64,000 nucleotides of DNA from Spartobacteria bacterium (GCA_021325495.1 JAJPGZ010000007.1:62001-126000); one strand, 5' to 3'. Shown: positions 15,254 through 24,292, counted from the stretch's first letter. The notes: generated from the sequence alone by a model not told the origin. Translations and numbers: made by a program.

Positions 15254-16996
15254 ATGAAAAAGATTTTGCTTCTGCCCATGATCGCAGCGTTGTCGATGTT
15301 TTCTGCCTGCAACAAGCCGCAGAGCGACGCGGAGCGACAGGCTGAGATCGATCGTCAGGTGCAACAGAAACTCGACGCCGAACATCAGGCACAGGCACGC
15401 GAGGAACTGGCGCGGCGCGAAGGCGAGTTGAACGCGCGCGAACAGGCTCTGGCTGATAAGAAAAATACGCGGACCGAATCGCGCGAGCGCACCCCGGACC
15501 GTACGCAAGATCGACAATCACAAGCGCCGACCGGCGATTACGGTCTCTTCTATTCCAAACTCGAGCCGCACGGCGATTGGATCGAGACATCCGATTACGG
15601 TTACGTTTTTCATCCGCGCGAAGCCGATCGCAACAACTGGCGTCCCTACACGGCCGGCCGATGGGTTTACACCGACGCCGGTTGCACGTGGGTCTCGGAG
15701 GAACCGTTCGGTTGGGCTACTTATCATTACGGTCGCTGGATTCGCTTGCGCAACATCGGTTGGGTTTGGATTCCCGGTGATGAATGGGCGCCGGCATGGG
15801 TGTCGTGGCGCAAAAGCGACAATTACGTTGGTTGGGCGCCGCTCCCGCCCGAAGCGCGCTTCGATCGTCGCGCCGGCATTCATAATTGGGCCGACAGTTA
15901 TTACGACATCGGACCGGAAAATTATTCATTCGTGCAAACGCGCGAATTCGGCGCCCAGCGAGTCGAGGGCGCAGTCGTGCCGGTGCAGCAGAACGTCACC
16001 ATCGTGAATCAAACCACGAACGTGACGAACATCACTTACAACAACATGACGATCGTGAATCAGGGACCGAGCTACGAAGAAATTCGCACCCGCACCGCGG
16101 AACCGATGCAGCGAGTGAAACTCGAGCGCGACGTGAATGTGAACATCAACGTCGGCGAGCCGCGTGCGTCGTTGCGCGCCGATGTCGTGGTCATTCCCGC
16201 GCCGCTCATCCCGCGCGCGCAAGCCGTTGTTCAGAAACCGCGCGTGGTGAAGAAGACGGTCACGAACATTATCGTCGAGCGCGGTTGGGAAGGTTTCAAA
16301 GATCGACAAGCAGCGGACCAGGCGCGCGCGAAGATTCGCAGCGAAGCCACGCCCCCGCCGGACGCGCCGCCGAAGACATTCGTTAGGGCAACCGAAACGC
16401 GCGTGGAAGCAACGGCAACACCGGCAAGTTCGGCCACATTGGCGCCGTCGAAACCACAACCGACCGCCACCGTTACGCCTAACGAGCCGCCAGCGGCGGC
16501 GTCTCCTTCGATGACGCCGACTGCGAGCCTGCCCCCGGTAGTTCGGCCGCGTCCGCAATTCGTTCCGCGCGGCGCGCCAAGATCGACATCTTCTCCTGAC
16601 GCCTTCGCCTCGCCCGGTTCGAGCGCAACCTCGACGCCGATCAATGTGCGCGGACCGAACGGCAAACTGCGATCCGTTCGCAAAATGATGGAGCCGCAGG
16701 AATCGCCCAGTCCCACCGCTTCGCCGGAAAGCAGTCCGAGCGTTAAACCGGAATCACAGGCTCAGCGCATGGAACCGCGTCGCACCATTCCTTTGGAATC
16801 ACCAAGCGCATCGCCGAGCGCGAGCGTAAGATCGACAACTACTCCTGCGGCTGCTTCGCCCAGCGCAACCGAACCGCCGCGGGAATCGAAACGCGAGATG
16901 CGGCGCGAAGAAAAACAGGAACGCAAACGCGATCGCCGCGAAGCTCGTGAAGGCCTAACAAGTCCGTCCGCCACGCCGACACCGGCCGAGCGTTAA
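15254..16996 (+). CDS. DUF6600-type lipoprotein with proline/serine-rich C-terminal half
   Basis: 580 residues. A lipoprotein signal (MKKILLLPMIAALSMFSAC, Cys 19) is followed by a charged coiled segment (residues about 25-75) and a Tyr/Trp-rich domain from about 95 to 230, with repeated GRWVY, GWATYHYGRWIRL, GWVWIPGDEWAPAWVSWR and YVGWAPLPPEA. That is the DUF6600/YxWxGxW pattern found in many verrucomicrobial and other envelope proteins. The second half is low complexity (Pro, Ser, Thr, Ala) ending in a basic/acidic tail (KREMRREEKQERKRDRR). Several RST-encoding 10-mer copies (16579, 16828) sit in the disordered region. Function unknown. Confidence 0.75.
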   Translation: MKKILLLPMIAALSMFSACNKPQSDAERQAEIDRQVQQKLDAEHQAQAREELARREGELNAREQALADKKNTRTESRERTPDRTQDRQSQAPTGDYGLFYSKLEPHGDWIETSDYGYVFHPREADRNNWRPYTAGRWVYTDAGCTWVSEEPFGWATYHYGRWIRLRNIGWVWIPGDEWAPAWVSWRKSDNYVGWAPLPPEARFDRRAGIHNWADSYYDIGPENYSFVQTREFGAQRVEGAVVPVQQNVTIVNQTTNVTNITYNNMTIVNQGPSYEEIRTRTAEPMQRVKLERDVNVNINVGEPRASLRADVVVIPAPLIPRAQAVVQKPRVVKKTVTNIIVERGWEGFKDRQAADQARAKIRSEATPPPDAPPKTFVRATETRVEATATPASSATLAPSKPQPTATVTPNEPPAAASPSMTPTASLPPVVRPRPQFVPRGAPRSTSSPDAFASPGSSATSTPINVRGPNGKLRSVRKMMEPQESPSPTASPESSPSVKPESQAQRMEPRRTIPLESPSASPSASVRSTTTPAAASPSATEPPRESKREMRREEKQERKRDRREAREGLTSPSATPTPAER

Positions 16997-16997
16997 A

Positions 16998-19733
16998 TTA
17001 ATTTATCTGCTGCTGGGCCAGATCGCGCGCGTATTGCAGCGTATCGATCGCATCGACATTCTTGTCGCGGCGAATGGCTTTGATGCGTGGAAATCGCAGC
17101 GCCAGTCCGCTCGCGTGGCGCGTGCTCGGTTGGATCGAGTTGAACGCGACCTCGAGCACGATGTCCGGTTTCACTTCGCGGTAACGGCCACGATCGACAA
17201 TTGTATTTTGTTTGAAATGCTCGGTCAGCTCCGCGATTTCCACATCCGTTAGGCCGCTGTAGGCTTTGCCGATCGGCAACAACTCGCCGCTCGTTTCGTC
17301 GCGCACGGCGAACGTGTAATCGCTCAGCACATGATTGCGTTTGCCGTGACCGAGCTCGGCCGCGACCACCACCACGTCGAGCGTCGCGAGTTCTTTCTTG
17401 AGTTTGAACCAGAACATTCCGCGCGCGCCGGGCTGATAAAAACTTTCGGGATCTTTGATCATCAAGCCTTCGTTCAGGCGACGCCGCGCTTGTTGGAAAA
17501 TGCTTTCGATTTCTTCGGACGAATGCGCGGCGAAGACTTCGGAGATTTGGAACTGCGGTACCATGTCGATCTTGCGCAGAAGCTCGCGACGTTCGCGCAA
17601 CGGCGCTTTCAACAACGAGCGACCGTTTTGCCAAAGAATATCGAAGGCGATGAATGCCACCGGCACGTCGGCCGATGCAGCCGCAAACAAATCCGCGCCG
17701 TCCGATTTTCGACCGAGACGTTTTTGCAAATCGAAGAACGTGAGTTTGCGTCCGTGCTCGAAGGCGACGATCTCGCCGTCGAGGATAAGATCGACATCGA
17801 ACTTTTCCGCTCCCTGCGCGATTTCGGGAAATTGTTCGGTGATGCGTTTAAGATCGCGCGAAAAGATTTCAACGCGGTCTGCGCTGCGATGCAATTGCGC
17901 GCGGATGCCGTCGAACTTGTCTTCGACGTACGCGATTGAATGATTTTGGAACCTTTCCCAGACCGCATCCGCTGTCGGCTCCGGGGTGGCGAGCATGCAT
18001 TTGATCGGACGGAAGATCGACAATTCCGCCTTCGCTAGTTCGTTGCGCGAAGCGAGCAAGGCGGTCCGGCCGATGTCGCCTAACAACATGTTCGCTTCCT
18101 TCACTTGTTCGAGCGGGACCTCGAACGCTTTCGCGATCGCTTCCTCGACCAGGCCTTCGCGTAAACCGATGCGCAAATCGCCGGTCAAAATTTTGACGAC
18201 GTATTGGCCTTCGCGCGCGGACAAGATCGACAATCGATTTTGCAGCAACTCGGCTTTCGCAATCGGCCCGCGTACGCGGTGAAGGTTTTCGAACAGCTCG
18301 CGCGATTCCAAAACGGTGAACGGTTGCGGCCGGGTGCGACCATCGAGAACTTCGAACGCAGTCTTGCCCGCGTCGCCATGGCTCGCCGCGATGCGGTGAA
18401 ATTCTGCATCCGAGATTTTCGTTGCCGCTTGCAACGCGCGAAAAATGACCGACCACCCGACCTGCAAGGTGCGCAAATCGCTCTGCGCAAATGCGCGGCC
18501 GGTCAAATATATGGTCGCGATCGGCAATTGTTCGCTCGTTAGGCCACGCAAGTAGTCCGCGAGAAGCCGGACCTTCTCCAGTTTCGCCGGGGTCCCGGCG
18601 ATCGCTTCGCCGACTTCGGCGAATGCACGGAATTCTGATTCTTCTGTAGGGGCCGCCGTCCCCGGCGGCAATGTTTTCGATTCTGCCGCCGAGACGGCGG
18701 CCTCTACAGAAGAATCGCGGAACGAGCCGAGCGTAAGTTCCATTTGGTTTTCTTCGCTCAGCGCCCACGCTTCGATCCCGCGGTCGCGCAGGTCGCGCGC
18801 GAACTCGGCGGCGAAACCGTGCAGCGTGAGCACACGCTGCGGCCTAACAAGATCGACATAGCGCACAAGATCGACATAGTCCGCGTGATCGCTCAGCGGA
18901 AACGCGGCATCAACCTGATAGCGATAGATCGCGCCGGGATCGACCGCCCAGCCGCTGATCATGGCCACGCGTTTGGATTTGATCTTCTCGAGCATGCGCG
19001 AACGGTTCGCGCTCGGCGGGCAGATGAGCACTTTGCCCTCAATGTCGTTAGGCTTGTAACGAACGTATTTGCAAAATGTCTGGCCGAACTGTTCGTAAAT
19101 GCGCGTCATTTGAAAAACGGAGCCGTGCAGCATCGGAGTGAGCCCGGCGCCGTCGAGCGCGCACAAAATTTCCTGCGCTTTGCCTAACGAATAGCCGAGC
19201 AAGACCGGCACGGCGCCTTCTTCCAGCGCGTCGCGCGCGAAAGCGACAATTTGTTGCATGACTTGTTCGGTCGGCGGGAATTTGTAACGCGGCAGACCGA
19301 ACGTCGTTTCCATAATCAACGTTTCGGCCTGCGTCCACTCGGCGGGCTCGGCCGATTTGCCGTGACGCAATTTGAAGTCGCCGGCGTAAAGCAGCGAACC
19401 GTTTTGCGTTTCGAGAAAAATTTGGGCCGAGCCAAAGATGTGACCGGCGGGCAACAACGTAAGATCGACATCGTGCACGCGCGCGCGTTGGCCGAATGGG
19501 ATCGCGTGTTCCTTGCGCGTGCCCGGCATGCGCGCTTGCATGAGCCGCGCGGTGCGCTCGGACAAGATCACCTCCTCGTGAGGCGCGATGTGATCGCTGT
19601 GCGCGTGCGAAACAAAAGCAAAATGTTTCGCATCCCACGGATCGAGCCAAAGATCGACATCGGGAATGTAGATTCCGCGTTCGTAACGAACATTGATCAC
19701 CGCAGAAGTTACGCGCGCAGGTGAGCGCGACAA
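16998..19733 (-). CDS. Fusion of ligase-associated exonuclease (MBL/beta-CASP) and ATP-dependent DNA ligase
   Basis: 911 residues. The N-terminal ~335 residues are a metallo-beta-lactamase exonuclease: FVSHAHSDHIAPHEEVI (HxHxDH motif), YAGDFKLRHGKSAEP and LSDHADYVDLVRYV. From about 370 a DNA ligase follows: an N-terminal DNA-binding domain, adenylation motif YVEDKFDGIRAQLH (catalytic Lys near 603), DLILDGEIVAFE, EGLMIKDPESFYQPGARG and FWFKLKKE. Usually these are separate genes of a four-gene repair cluster with a DEXH helicase and phosphoesterase; here two are fused and the others are absent locally. The junction carries a palindromic repeat inserted in frame. Start ATG at 19733. Eight 10-mer copies lie inside. 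Confidence 0.9.
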   Translation of the reverse strand: MSRSPARVTSAVINVRYERGIYIPDVDLWLDPWDAKHFAFVSHAHSDHIAPHEEVILSERTARLMQARMPGTRKEHAIPFGQRARVHDVDLTLLPAGHIFGSAQIFLETQNGSLLYAGDFKLRHGKSAEPAEWTQAETLIMETTFGLPRYKFPPTEQVMQQIVAFARDALEEGAVPVLLGYSLGKAQEILCALDGAGLTPMLHGSVFQMTRIYEQFGQTFCKYVRYKPNDIEGKVLICPPSANRSRMLEKIKSKRVAMISGWAVDPGAIYRYQVDAAFPLSDHADYVDLVRYVDLVRPQRVLTLHGFAAEFARDLRDRGIEAWALSEENQMELTLGSFRDSSVEAAVSAAESKTLPPGTAAPTEESEFRAFAEVGEAIAGTPAKLEKVRLLADYLRGLTSEQLPIATIYLTGRAFAQSDLRTLQVGWSVIFRALQAATKISDAEFHRIAASHGDAGKTAFEVLDGRTRPQPFTVLESRELFENLHRVRGPIAKAELLQNRLSILSAREGQYVVKILTGDLRIGLREGLVEEAIAKAFEVPLEQVKEANMLLGDIGRTALLASRNELAKAELSIFRPIKCMLATPEPTADAVWERFQNHSIAYVEDKFDGIRAQLHRSADRVEIFSRDLKRITEQFPEIAQGAEKFDVDLILDGEIVAFEHGRKLTFFDLQKRLGRKSDGADLFAAASADVPVAFIAFDILWQNGRSLLKAPLRERRELLRKIDMVPQFQISEVFAAHSSEEIESIFQQARRRLNEGLMIKDPESFYQPGARGMFWFKLKKELATLDVVVVAAELGHGKRNHVLSDYTFAVRDETSGELLPIGKAYSGLTDVEIAELTEHFKQNTIVDRGRYREVKPDIVLEVAFNSIQPSTRHASGLALRFPRIKAIRRDKNVDAIDTLQYARDLAQQQIN
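18637..18716. repeat. REP-type palindrome pair inserted in frame in the exonuclease-ligase linker
   Basis: GATTCTTCTGTA (18637-18648) is exactly inverted at 18705-18716. Between them lie two GC hairpins, GCCGCCG-TCCC-CGGCGGC and its mirror. The GTAG/CTAC edges match the other REPs here. The insert encodes about 26 residues (SSVEAAVSAAESKTL and following) between the two enzymatic domains without breaking the frame. Confidence 0.8.
18849..18876 (+). repeat. AAGATCGACA tandem pair next to GCCTAAC
   Basis: Exact copies at 18849 and 18867 (18-bp period, both followed by TA). The first is directly preceded by GCCTAAC at 18842, so the two dispersed words abut. Confidence 0.8.
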
Positions 19734-19779
19734 TGCGTTCGACCTTGCGCTTCGCGTGCGCGCAACGTTTTATTAGCGC

Positions 19780-20370
19780 GTGAAGTTGCCGGTCATCTTT
19801 CTTTTGCTCAGCGTCGTCGTTACGACATTCGCGCGCGAGCAGCCGGAACCGCAGCTGCTTACGAAAGTGAGACCGCTGCCAGTGGCGCTCGATCCGGATT
19901 TTCAATTTCGTAAAACGAAATTGTATTTTTTGGGGGAGCGCGCCCAAGCGACGAAATCGAAGGGAACGAAAGCGGCCGCGCCTGGCCAGGCCGCAGCCAC
20001 CACGACAAAATCGAAGTCGAGTTCGGCGGTGCAGGATGCGTCGATCAATTTCGAGCGCCAATATCGTTTGTTCGGCGCGGTCACGAAGCTCGACCAGCAC
20101 GAACGCTTCGGCGATTACCTCGATTTTTTCTGGCGCGCGAAACGGCCGGCGGACGTGACCGTGCGATTGGAATATCAACAGGAGAAATTGCACGCGCACG
20201 TGCAGGCGCAGGAAATTTCCTACCGAAACGCGCGCGGCACGATGCAGTCGGAATTCAAAGTGATCGGTGATGATTACGCCGATAACGGCCGCATCATCGC
20301 CTGGCGATGCGTGTTGGTCGTCGATGGCCGCATCGTGGCCGAGGACCGTTCCTTCATGTGGCGCGGTTAG
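19780..20370 (+). CDS. Secreted protein of unknown function
   Basis: 196 residues from a GTG at 19780. The signal peptide KLPVIFLLLSVVVTTFA ends near residue 18. The mature protein has a Lys/Ala/Thr low-complexity stretch (residues 55-85) and then a beta-rich part (YRLFGAVTKLDQHERFGDYLDFFWRAKRPADVTVRLEYQQEKL) ending in IVAEDRSFMWRG. No cysteine pair or catalytic motif is obvious and no family is recognised. It is divergent from the exonuclease-ligase gene and 61 bases before the STAS gene. Confidence 0.65.
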   Translation: MKLPVIFLLLSVVVTTFAREQPEPQLLTKVRPLPVALDPDFQFRKTKLYFLGERAQATKSKGTKAAAPGQAAATTTKSKSSSAVQDASINFERQYRLFGAVTKLDQHERFGDYLDFFWRAKRPADVTVRLEYQQEKLHAHVQAQEISYRNARGTMQSEFKVIGDDYADNGRIIAWRCVLVVDGRIVAEDRSFMWRG

Positions 20371-20431
20371 CGGCCCGACGGGCGCCGTTTGACATAGACG
20401 ATGTCGATCTTGTATCCTGTCCTACTCAGCC

Positions 20432-20947
20432 GTGCAGTCTTCGATACAAGTTGGCGTGAACGGTCCCGCGGTTTGGGTAAAAGTTCAGGGTAAAGGCAGT
20501 TTCTTAAACAGCGGGAGCTTGAAGCAGTTCACGCAGGAAATGGTAAACCGCGGTTATCGCGAGTTCATCATCGATCTGGAGGACTGCGCTGCGATGGATT
20601 CCACCTTCATGGGAACGATGGCCGGCGTCGCTTTGCGTTTGCGCGAACTGGGACAGGGTCATTTGCACGTGGTGCATTGCGGCGAGCGCAGCCGCGAATT
20701 ACTCACCGGACTCGGACTGGACCAGATTTTTAGTATTCATCAGAACGGAGCGACCTCGCCCGAATGTCATCAGCTCGGAAGCGAACGGATGCGGGACGCG
20801 ATCGAGCGCGAAAAAGCCGAGCAGGCGCGCACGATGCTCGAAGCGCACGAGGCCTTGTGCGCGGCCGCGCCGGAAAACTTTCTCCGCTTCAAAGACGTCC
20901 TCGATTATTTAAAGCAGGATTTGCATACCGAGAAAGCGACGAAATAA
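20432..20947 (+). CDS. STAS-domain anti-sigma factor antagonist-like protein
   Basis: 171 residues starting at GTG 20432. The STAS fold spans residues 5-105: WVKVQGKGSFLNSGSLKQF, EFIIDLEDCAAMDSTFMGTMAGVALRLREL, then HVVHCGERSRELLTGLGLDQIF. The DSTFMG serine/threonine is the position phosphorylated in SpoIIAA/RsbV-type antagonists. A C-terminal helical extension (EREKAEQARTMLEAHEAL...) goes beyond the usual ~110-residue length. It sits seven bases before a GAF-PP2C phosphatase gene, the expected enzyme for dephosphorylating it. No RsbW-type kinase is seen nearby. Confidence 0.88.
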   Translation: MQSSIQVGVNGPAVWVKVQGKGSFLNSGSLKQFTQEMVNRGYREFIIDLEDCAAMDSTFMGTMAGVALRLRELGQGHLHVVHCGERSRELLTGLGLDQIFSIHQNGATSPECHQLGSERMRDAIEREKAEQARTMLEAHEALCAAAPENFLRFKDVLDYLKQDLHTEKATK

Positions 20948-20954
20948 GTAAGCG

Positions 20955-22391
20955 GTGGGCTCATCGCTTCTCTTCGCCCTGCTCCTCGCGTGTCTCGGCG
21001 GCTGGATCGCGACCGCCGAAATCATGCGGCGGCGCATCAAAGCGCTCGAGCGTTCGAAGGAAGAGATCCAGGTCGAAGAAACACTCGTCTTCGATTTTCT
21101 ACACGGACTCGGCGAAGCGTTTCGGGAAACAATTCGGCCTAACGATCTCCACCGGCTCATCGTCGAAAGCGCAGCGCGCATTCTGGATGCTCATGGCGGC
21201 GCACTTTATCTGGCCGATCGCACCGGAACAAAATTGACCCCGGCCTACATTTCGAAAGGCTGCCCGCCACTTGTCGATCTTCCACCGCACATTCTGCAAC
21301 AAGCCGCAGCCACGCCGGTCGCGCTCGAGAGTTACCTGCGGCTGCGCGCGATCGACACCGGCGAGGGAATTCTCGGCCGCGTTTGGCAAACGGCGCAGCC
21401 GGTTTTGATGAACGACATCGCGCCCGCGCCGGAATTATCGAAGCTGCGCGACAGCGCGCTCTCGACCGCGTCGCTCATGTCGGCATCGCTCGTTTACGGC
21501 AAACAAAGTCTCGGCGTGCTCGCAGTCGCGAACGGCCCGATGGGCGCGCAATTCAGCCAAAGCGATTTCGTCGTCTTCAAATCAATCGCCGAGCAATCCG
21601 CCTTCGCCCTCTACAACGCGATTATTTATTCCGAAGCGAACGAGAAGAAACGACTCGATCACGACCTCGAGATCGCGCGCGACATCCAGCGGATTCTTCT
21701 GCCTAACGAATCGCCGGCTGTGACCGGATTCGAGATCAGCGGCCTCAATGTCCCCGCGCGCCAGGTGAGCGGCGATTACTTCGATTACATCAAGATCGAC
21801 AACGAACATCTCGGCATCGCCATCGCCGATGTCTCGGGTAAAGGCGTGCCGGCGTCGCTTATCATGGCGATTTGCCGCAGCGTCCTGCGCAGTGAAGCCG
21901 CACAAAATCAATCGCCCGCGGAAGTTTTGAAAAAAGTAAACCGCCAGCTCTATCCCGACATCAAAGAAGACATGTTCATTTCCATGGCATACGTCGTTGT
22001 CGATCAAACGAACGGTGCGGTCACGCTCGCGCGCGCCGGCCACGATGCCCCGCTCCTTTATCGGCGCGCGACCCAAAAGGTCGAGGCGCTCAAGCCGCCG
22101 GGACTCGTGCTCGGGATTGATAGCGGCAATGTTTTCGATAGATTGACTAACGACTTCAGCGTCCCGCTGGAATCCGGCGATTGCCTCGTCCTTTACACCG
22201 ACGGCGTAACCGAAGCGCTCGAAAGTAATGGCGAGGAATTTGGACTCGAACGCATGATCCAATCGGTTCGAGCCAGCGCGCCGCAGGGCGCGGCCGCGAT
22301 TGTAGAGCGGGTGAATGAAGACGTGCGCACGTTCGCCGGCGCCCATCCGCAACACGACGACATCACTTTAATCGCAATTCGCAAAACATGA
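20955..22391 (+). CDS. Membrane-anchored GAF-PP2C (SpoIIE/RsbU-type) serine phosphatase
   Basis: 478 residues starting at GTG 20955. One N-terminal transmembrane helix (SSLLFALLLACLGGWIATAEI), a short coil, a GAF domain (about 60-215: ILDAHGGALYLADRTGTKLTPAYIS), then the PPM phosphatase: ARDIQRILLPNESPAVTGFE, GDYFDYIKIDNEHLGIAIADVSGKGVPASLIMA, LARAGHDAPLLYRR and CLVLYTDGVTEALES. It likely dephosphorylates the STAS protein encoded just upstream. The stop codon overlaps the grpE ATG, joining stress signalling to the chaperone genes in one transcript. Confidence 0.9.
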   Translation: MGSSLLFALLLACLGGWIATAEIMRRRIKALERSKEEIQVEETLVFDFLHGLGEAFRETIRPNDLHRLIVESAARILDAHGGALYLADRTGTKLTPAYISKGCPPLVDLPPHILQQAAATPVALESYLRLRAIDTGEGILGRVWQTAQPVLMNDIAPAPELSKLRDSALSTASLMSASLVYGKQSLGVLAVANGPMGAQFSQSDFVVFKSIAEQSAFALYNAIIYSEANEKKRLDHDLEIARDIQRILLPNESPAVTGFEISGLNVPARQVSGDYFDYIKIDNEHLGIAIADVSGKGVPASLIMAICRSVLRSEAAQNQSPAEVLKKVNRQLYPDIKEDMFISMAYVVVDQTNGAVTLARAGHDAPLLYRRATQKVEALKPPGLVLGIDSGNVFDRLTNDFSVPLESGDCLVLYTDGVTEALESNGEEFGLERMIQSVRASAPQGAAAIVERVNEDVRTFAGAHPQHDDITLIAIRKT

Positions 22392-22987
22392 AACGAGTTA
22401 CCGTAAACGACGATGACGAAACTGTAGGGGACGCTGTTAGCGTCCCAGGGAAGCAACCTGCTACCCCGACAGGCAGAAAAGAAGACAACGCAAGATCGAC
22501 ATCTTCACCTGAGGCTGAGCAGCCGCAGGATGAAATGGCAGAGATGCAGGCGGACTTGGATCGTTTCCGCGATCTGGCCATGCGCACGCAGGCCGACTTC
22601 GAGAATTACAAGAAGCGTTGCGCGCGCGAAAAAGATGACGCGATCAAGTACGCCAATACGTCGCTGCTCGATAAACTTTTGCCGATCATCGACAACTTCG
22701 AGCTCGGTCTCGCCGCCGCCAAAGAACAAGGCGAGCAATCGCCCATTTATTCCGGAATGAATCTCGTGCTGAAACAGCTAAACGACTTCTTGATCGACAA
22801 CGGATTGCAGCCAATCGACGCCGTTGGCCAAAAGTTCGATCCGAATTTGCATGAAGCGATCGCGCACGAGCCGAGCGACACAGTTCCCGATCACGTGGTG
22901 ACGAAGCAAACGCGCCGCGGCTATAAATTCAAAGATCGGTTGCTGCGCCCGGCGGCCGTGGTTGTCTCAAGCGGACCTGCGAAATAA
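22388..22987 (+). CDS. grpE: GrpE nucleotide exchange factor for DnaK
   Basis: 199 residues. A disordered N-terminus (1-48) is followed by a coiled coil (MAEMQADLDRFRDLAMRTQADFENYKKRCAREK) and the beta domain with KFDPNLHEAIAHEPSDTVPDHVVTKQTRRGYKFKDRLLRPAAVVV. It releases ADP from DnaK. ATG overlaps the phosphatase stop (ATGA). The N-terminal region contains a GTAG hairpin repeat (ETVGDAVSVPGKQ) and an AAGATCGACA copy (ARSTSS); both sit in the tolerant tail. dnaJ follows after a 140-bp gap with an inverted repeat; dnaK is not here. Confidence 0.95.
   Translation: MKRVTVNDDDETVGDAVSVPGKQPATPTGRKEDNARSTSSPEAEQPQDEMAEMQADLDRFRDLAMRTQADFENYKKRCAREKDDAIKYANTSLLDKLLPIIDNFELGLAAAKEQGEQSPIYSGMNLVLKQLNDFLIDNGLQPIDAVGQKFDPNLHEAIAHEPSDTVPDHVVTKQTRRGYKFKDRLLRPAAVVVSSGPAK
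22424..22446 (+). repeat. REP hairpin inside grpE
   Basis: GTAG followed by GGGACGC-TGTTA-GCGTCCC, a 7-bp perfect stem. It lies in frame in the disordered N-terminus of GrpE. The GTAG head is shared with the REPs around the transposase gene. Confidence 0.75.
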
Positions 22988-22989
22988 GG

Positions 22990-23083
22990 TGTCATTCTGA
23001 GCGGAGCGAAGAATCTCTAATCATTTCTGATTTGGGGTCGGCAGAAGAATAGACAGAGATGTTTCGCTTCGCTCAACATGACA
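22990..23083. repeat. Inverted-repeat element (GTCATTCTGAGCG type) between grpE and dnaJ
   Basis: Left arm 22990-23018 begins TGTCATTCTGAGCGGAGC; right arm 23055-23083 ends TCGCTCAACATGACA. The arms are imperfect inverted copies of about 29 bp around 36 bp. Repeats with this TGTCATTCTGAGCG head occur widely in soil bacterial genomes. In a transcript it would form a long hairpin and could partly terminate or protect RNA between grpE and dnaJ. Confidence 0.75.
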
Positions 23084-23127
23084 ACGGGTAAGCGATGCTT
23101 ATCACCTCCTCGAATCAAACTTAGAGA

Positions 23128-24261
23128 ATGGCGACAACGAAACGCGATTACTACGAAGTTCTCGGCGTGAGCAAAACAGCCACGTTCGAGGAAGTGAAGC
23201 GTTCGTACCGCAAACTCGCGGTCAAATATCATCCCGATAAAAATCCGGACGATCCGCGCGCCGAAGAGAAATTCAAAGAACTCGGCGAAGCCTATGACGT
23301 TTTGATGGATGAGGAAAAGCGCGCGGCTTACGATCGTTTCGGTCACGCCGCATTTGCGCAAGGGGGCGGCGGATTCCGCGGCGGCTTTCACGATCCGTTC
23401 GATATTTTCCGCGAGGTCTTCGGCGGCGGTGGCGGTGGAATTTTCGAATCGTTCTTCGGCGGGGGCGGCACGACCGCGGAAGATCGACAACGTGGTTCCG
23501 ATTTGCGTTACGACATGCAAATCACGCTCGAAGAAGCGGCGTTCGGCGTGGAAAAAGAAATCGAAGTGCGCAAGCTCGACACTTGTGAACGTTGCCACGG
23601 CAGTGGCGCCGAAGAAGGCTCGCGCACGGTCAACTGCCCGACGTGCGGCGGCCGCGGTCAGGTCATCAGCTCGCGCGGATTTTTTCAGGTGTCGCAGACC
23701 TGTCCGCGTTGTCGCGGCGCCGGTCAGGTCGTCGATAAACCTTGTCGCGAATGCGACGGCGAAGGACGCGTCGAAAAAACGGCGCGGATTAAATTAAAAA
23801 TTCCGGCGGGAATTTCGACTGGTTCGCGTTTGCGTTCGCCCGGCAATGGCGAGGCGGGCATTCGCGGCGGTCCACACGGCGATCTCTACGTCGTCATTCA
23901 TGTAAAAGAGCACAAGGTTTTCCAACGCGAGGAGGACAACTTGTATTGCGAAGTGCCGATCTCGTTCACGATGGCGGCGCTCGGCGGCGAAGTCGATGTG
24001 CCCACGCTCGAAGGCAAGGCGCACGTGAAAATTCCCGCCGGCACGCAAAGCGGGCAGATGTTCAAGCTGCGCGGCAAAGGCATTCAACATGTGAACGGGC
24101 GCGAGCGCGGCGATCTGCTCGCGCGTATGATCGTCGAAGTGCCGTCGCGTTTGAACGCGGAGCAACGGCAAAAGCTGGAAGAATTCGCGAGCCTTTGCGG
24201 CGAAGAGAACACGCCGATGCGGAAAAGTTTCTTCGAGCGCGCGAAAGAATTTTTCCACTAG
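23128..24261 (+). CDS. dnaJ: Chaperone protein DnaJ
   Basis: 377 residues. J domain with HPD ([27 protein letters not shown]) at 1-70, Gly/Phe-rich linker ([32 protein letters not shown]), four CxxCxGxG-like zinc repeats ([42 protein letters not shown]), and C-terminal substrate-binding domains ([27 protein letters not shown]). It stimulates DnaK ATPase and holds unfolded clients. An AAGATCGACA copy at 23480 falls in the linker (AEDRQRG). Confidence 0.96.
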   Translation: MATTKRDYYEVLGVSKTATFEEVKRSYRKLAVKYHPDKNPDDPRAEEKFKELGEAYDVLMDEEKRAAYDRFGHAAFAQGGGGFRGGFHDPFDIFREVFGGGGGGIFESFFGGGGTTAEDRQRGSDLRYDMQITLEEAAFGVEKEIEVRKLDTCERCHGSGAEEGSRTVNCPTCGGRGQVISSRGFFQVSQTCPRCRGAGQVVDKPCRECDGEGRVEKTARIKLKIPAGISTGSRLRSPGNGEAGIRGGPHGDLYVVIHVKEHKVFQREEDNLYCEVPISFTMAALGGEVDVPTLEGKAHVKIPAGTQSGQMFKLRGKGIQHVNGRERGDLLARMIVEVPSRLNAEQRQKLEEFASLCGEENTPMRKSFFERAKEFFH

Positions 24262-24292
24262 GCGCAAGATCGACAATCGATTTTGCGCGGCG

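Noticed and set aside
19048-20199. 383-residue minus-strand reading frame
   Set aside because: It is antisense to the exonuclease-ligase and the secreted-protein genes, with arginine-rich low-complexity translation and no recognisable domain; long shadow frames are expected at this GC content.
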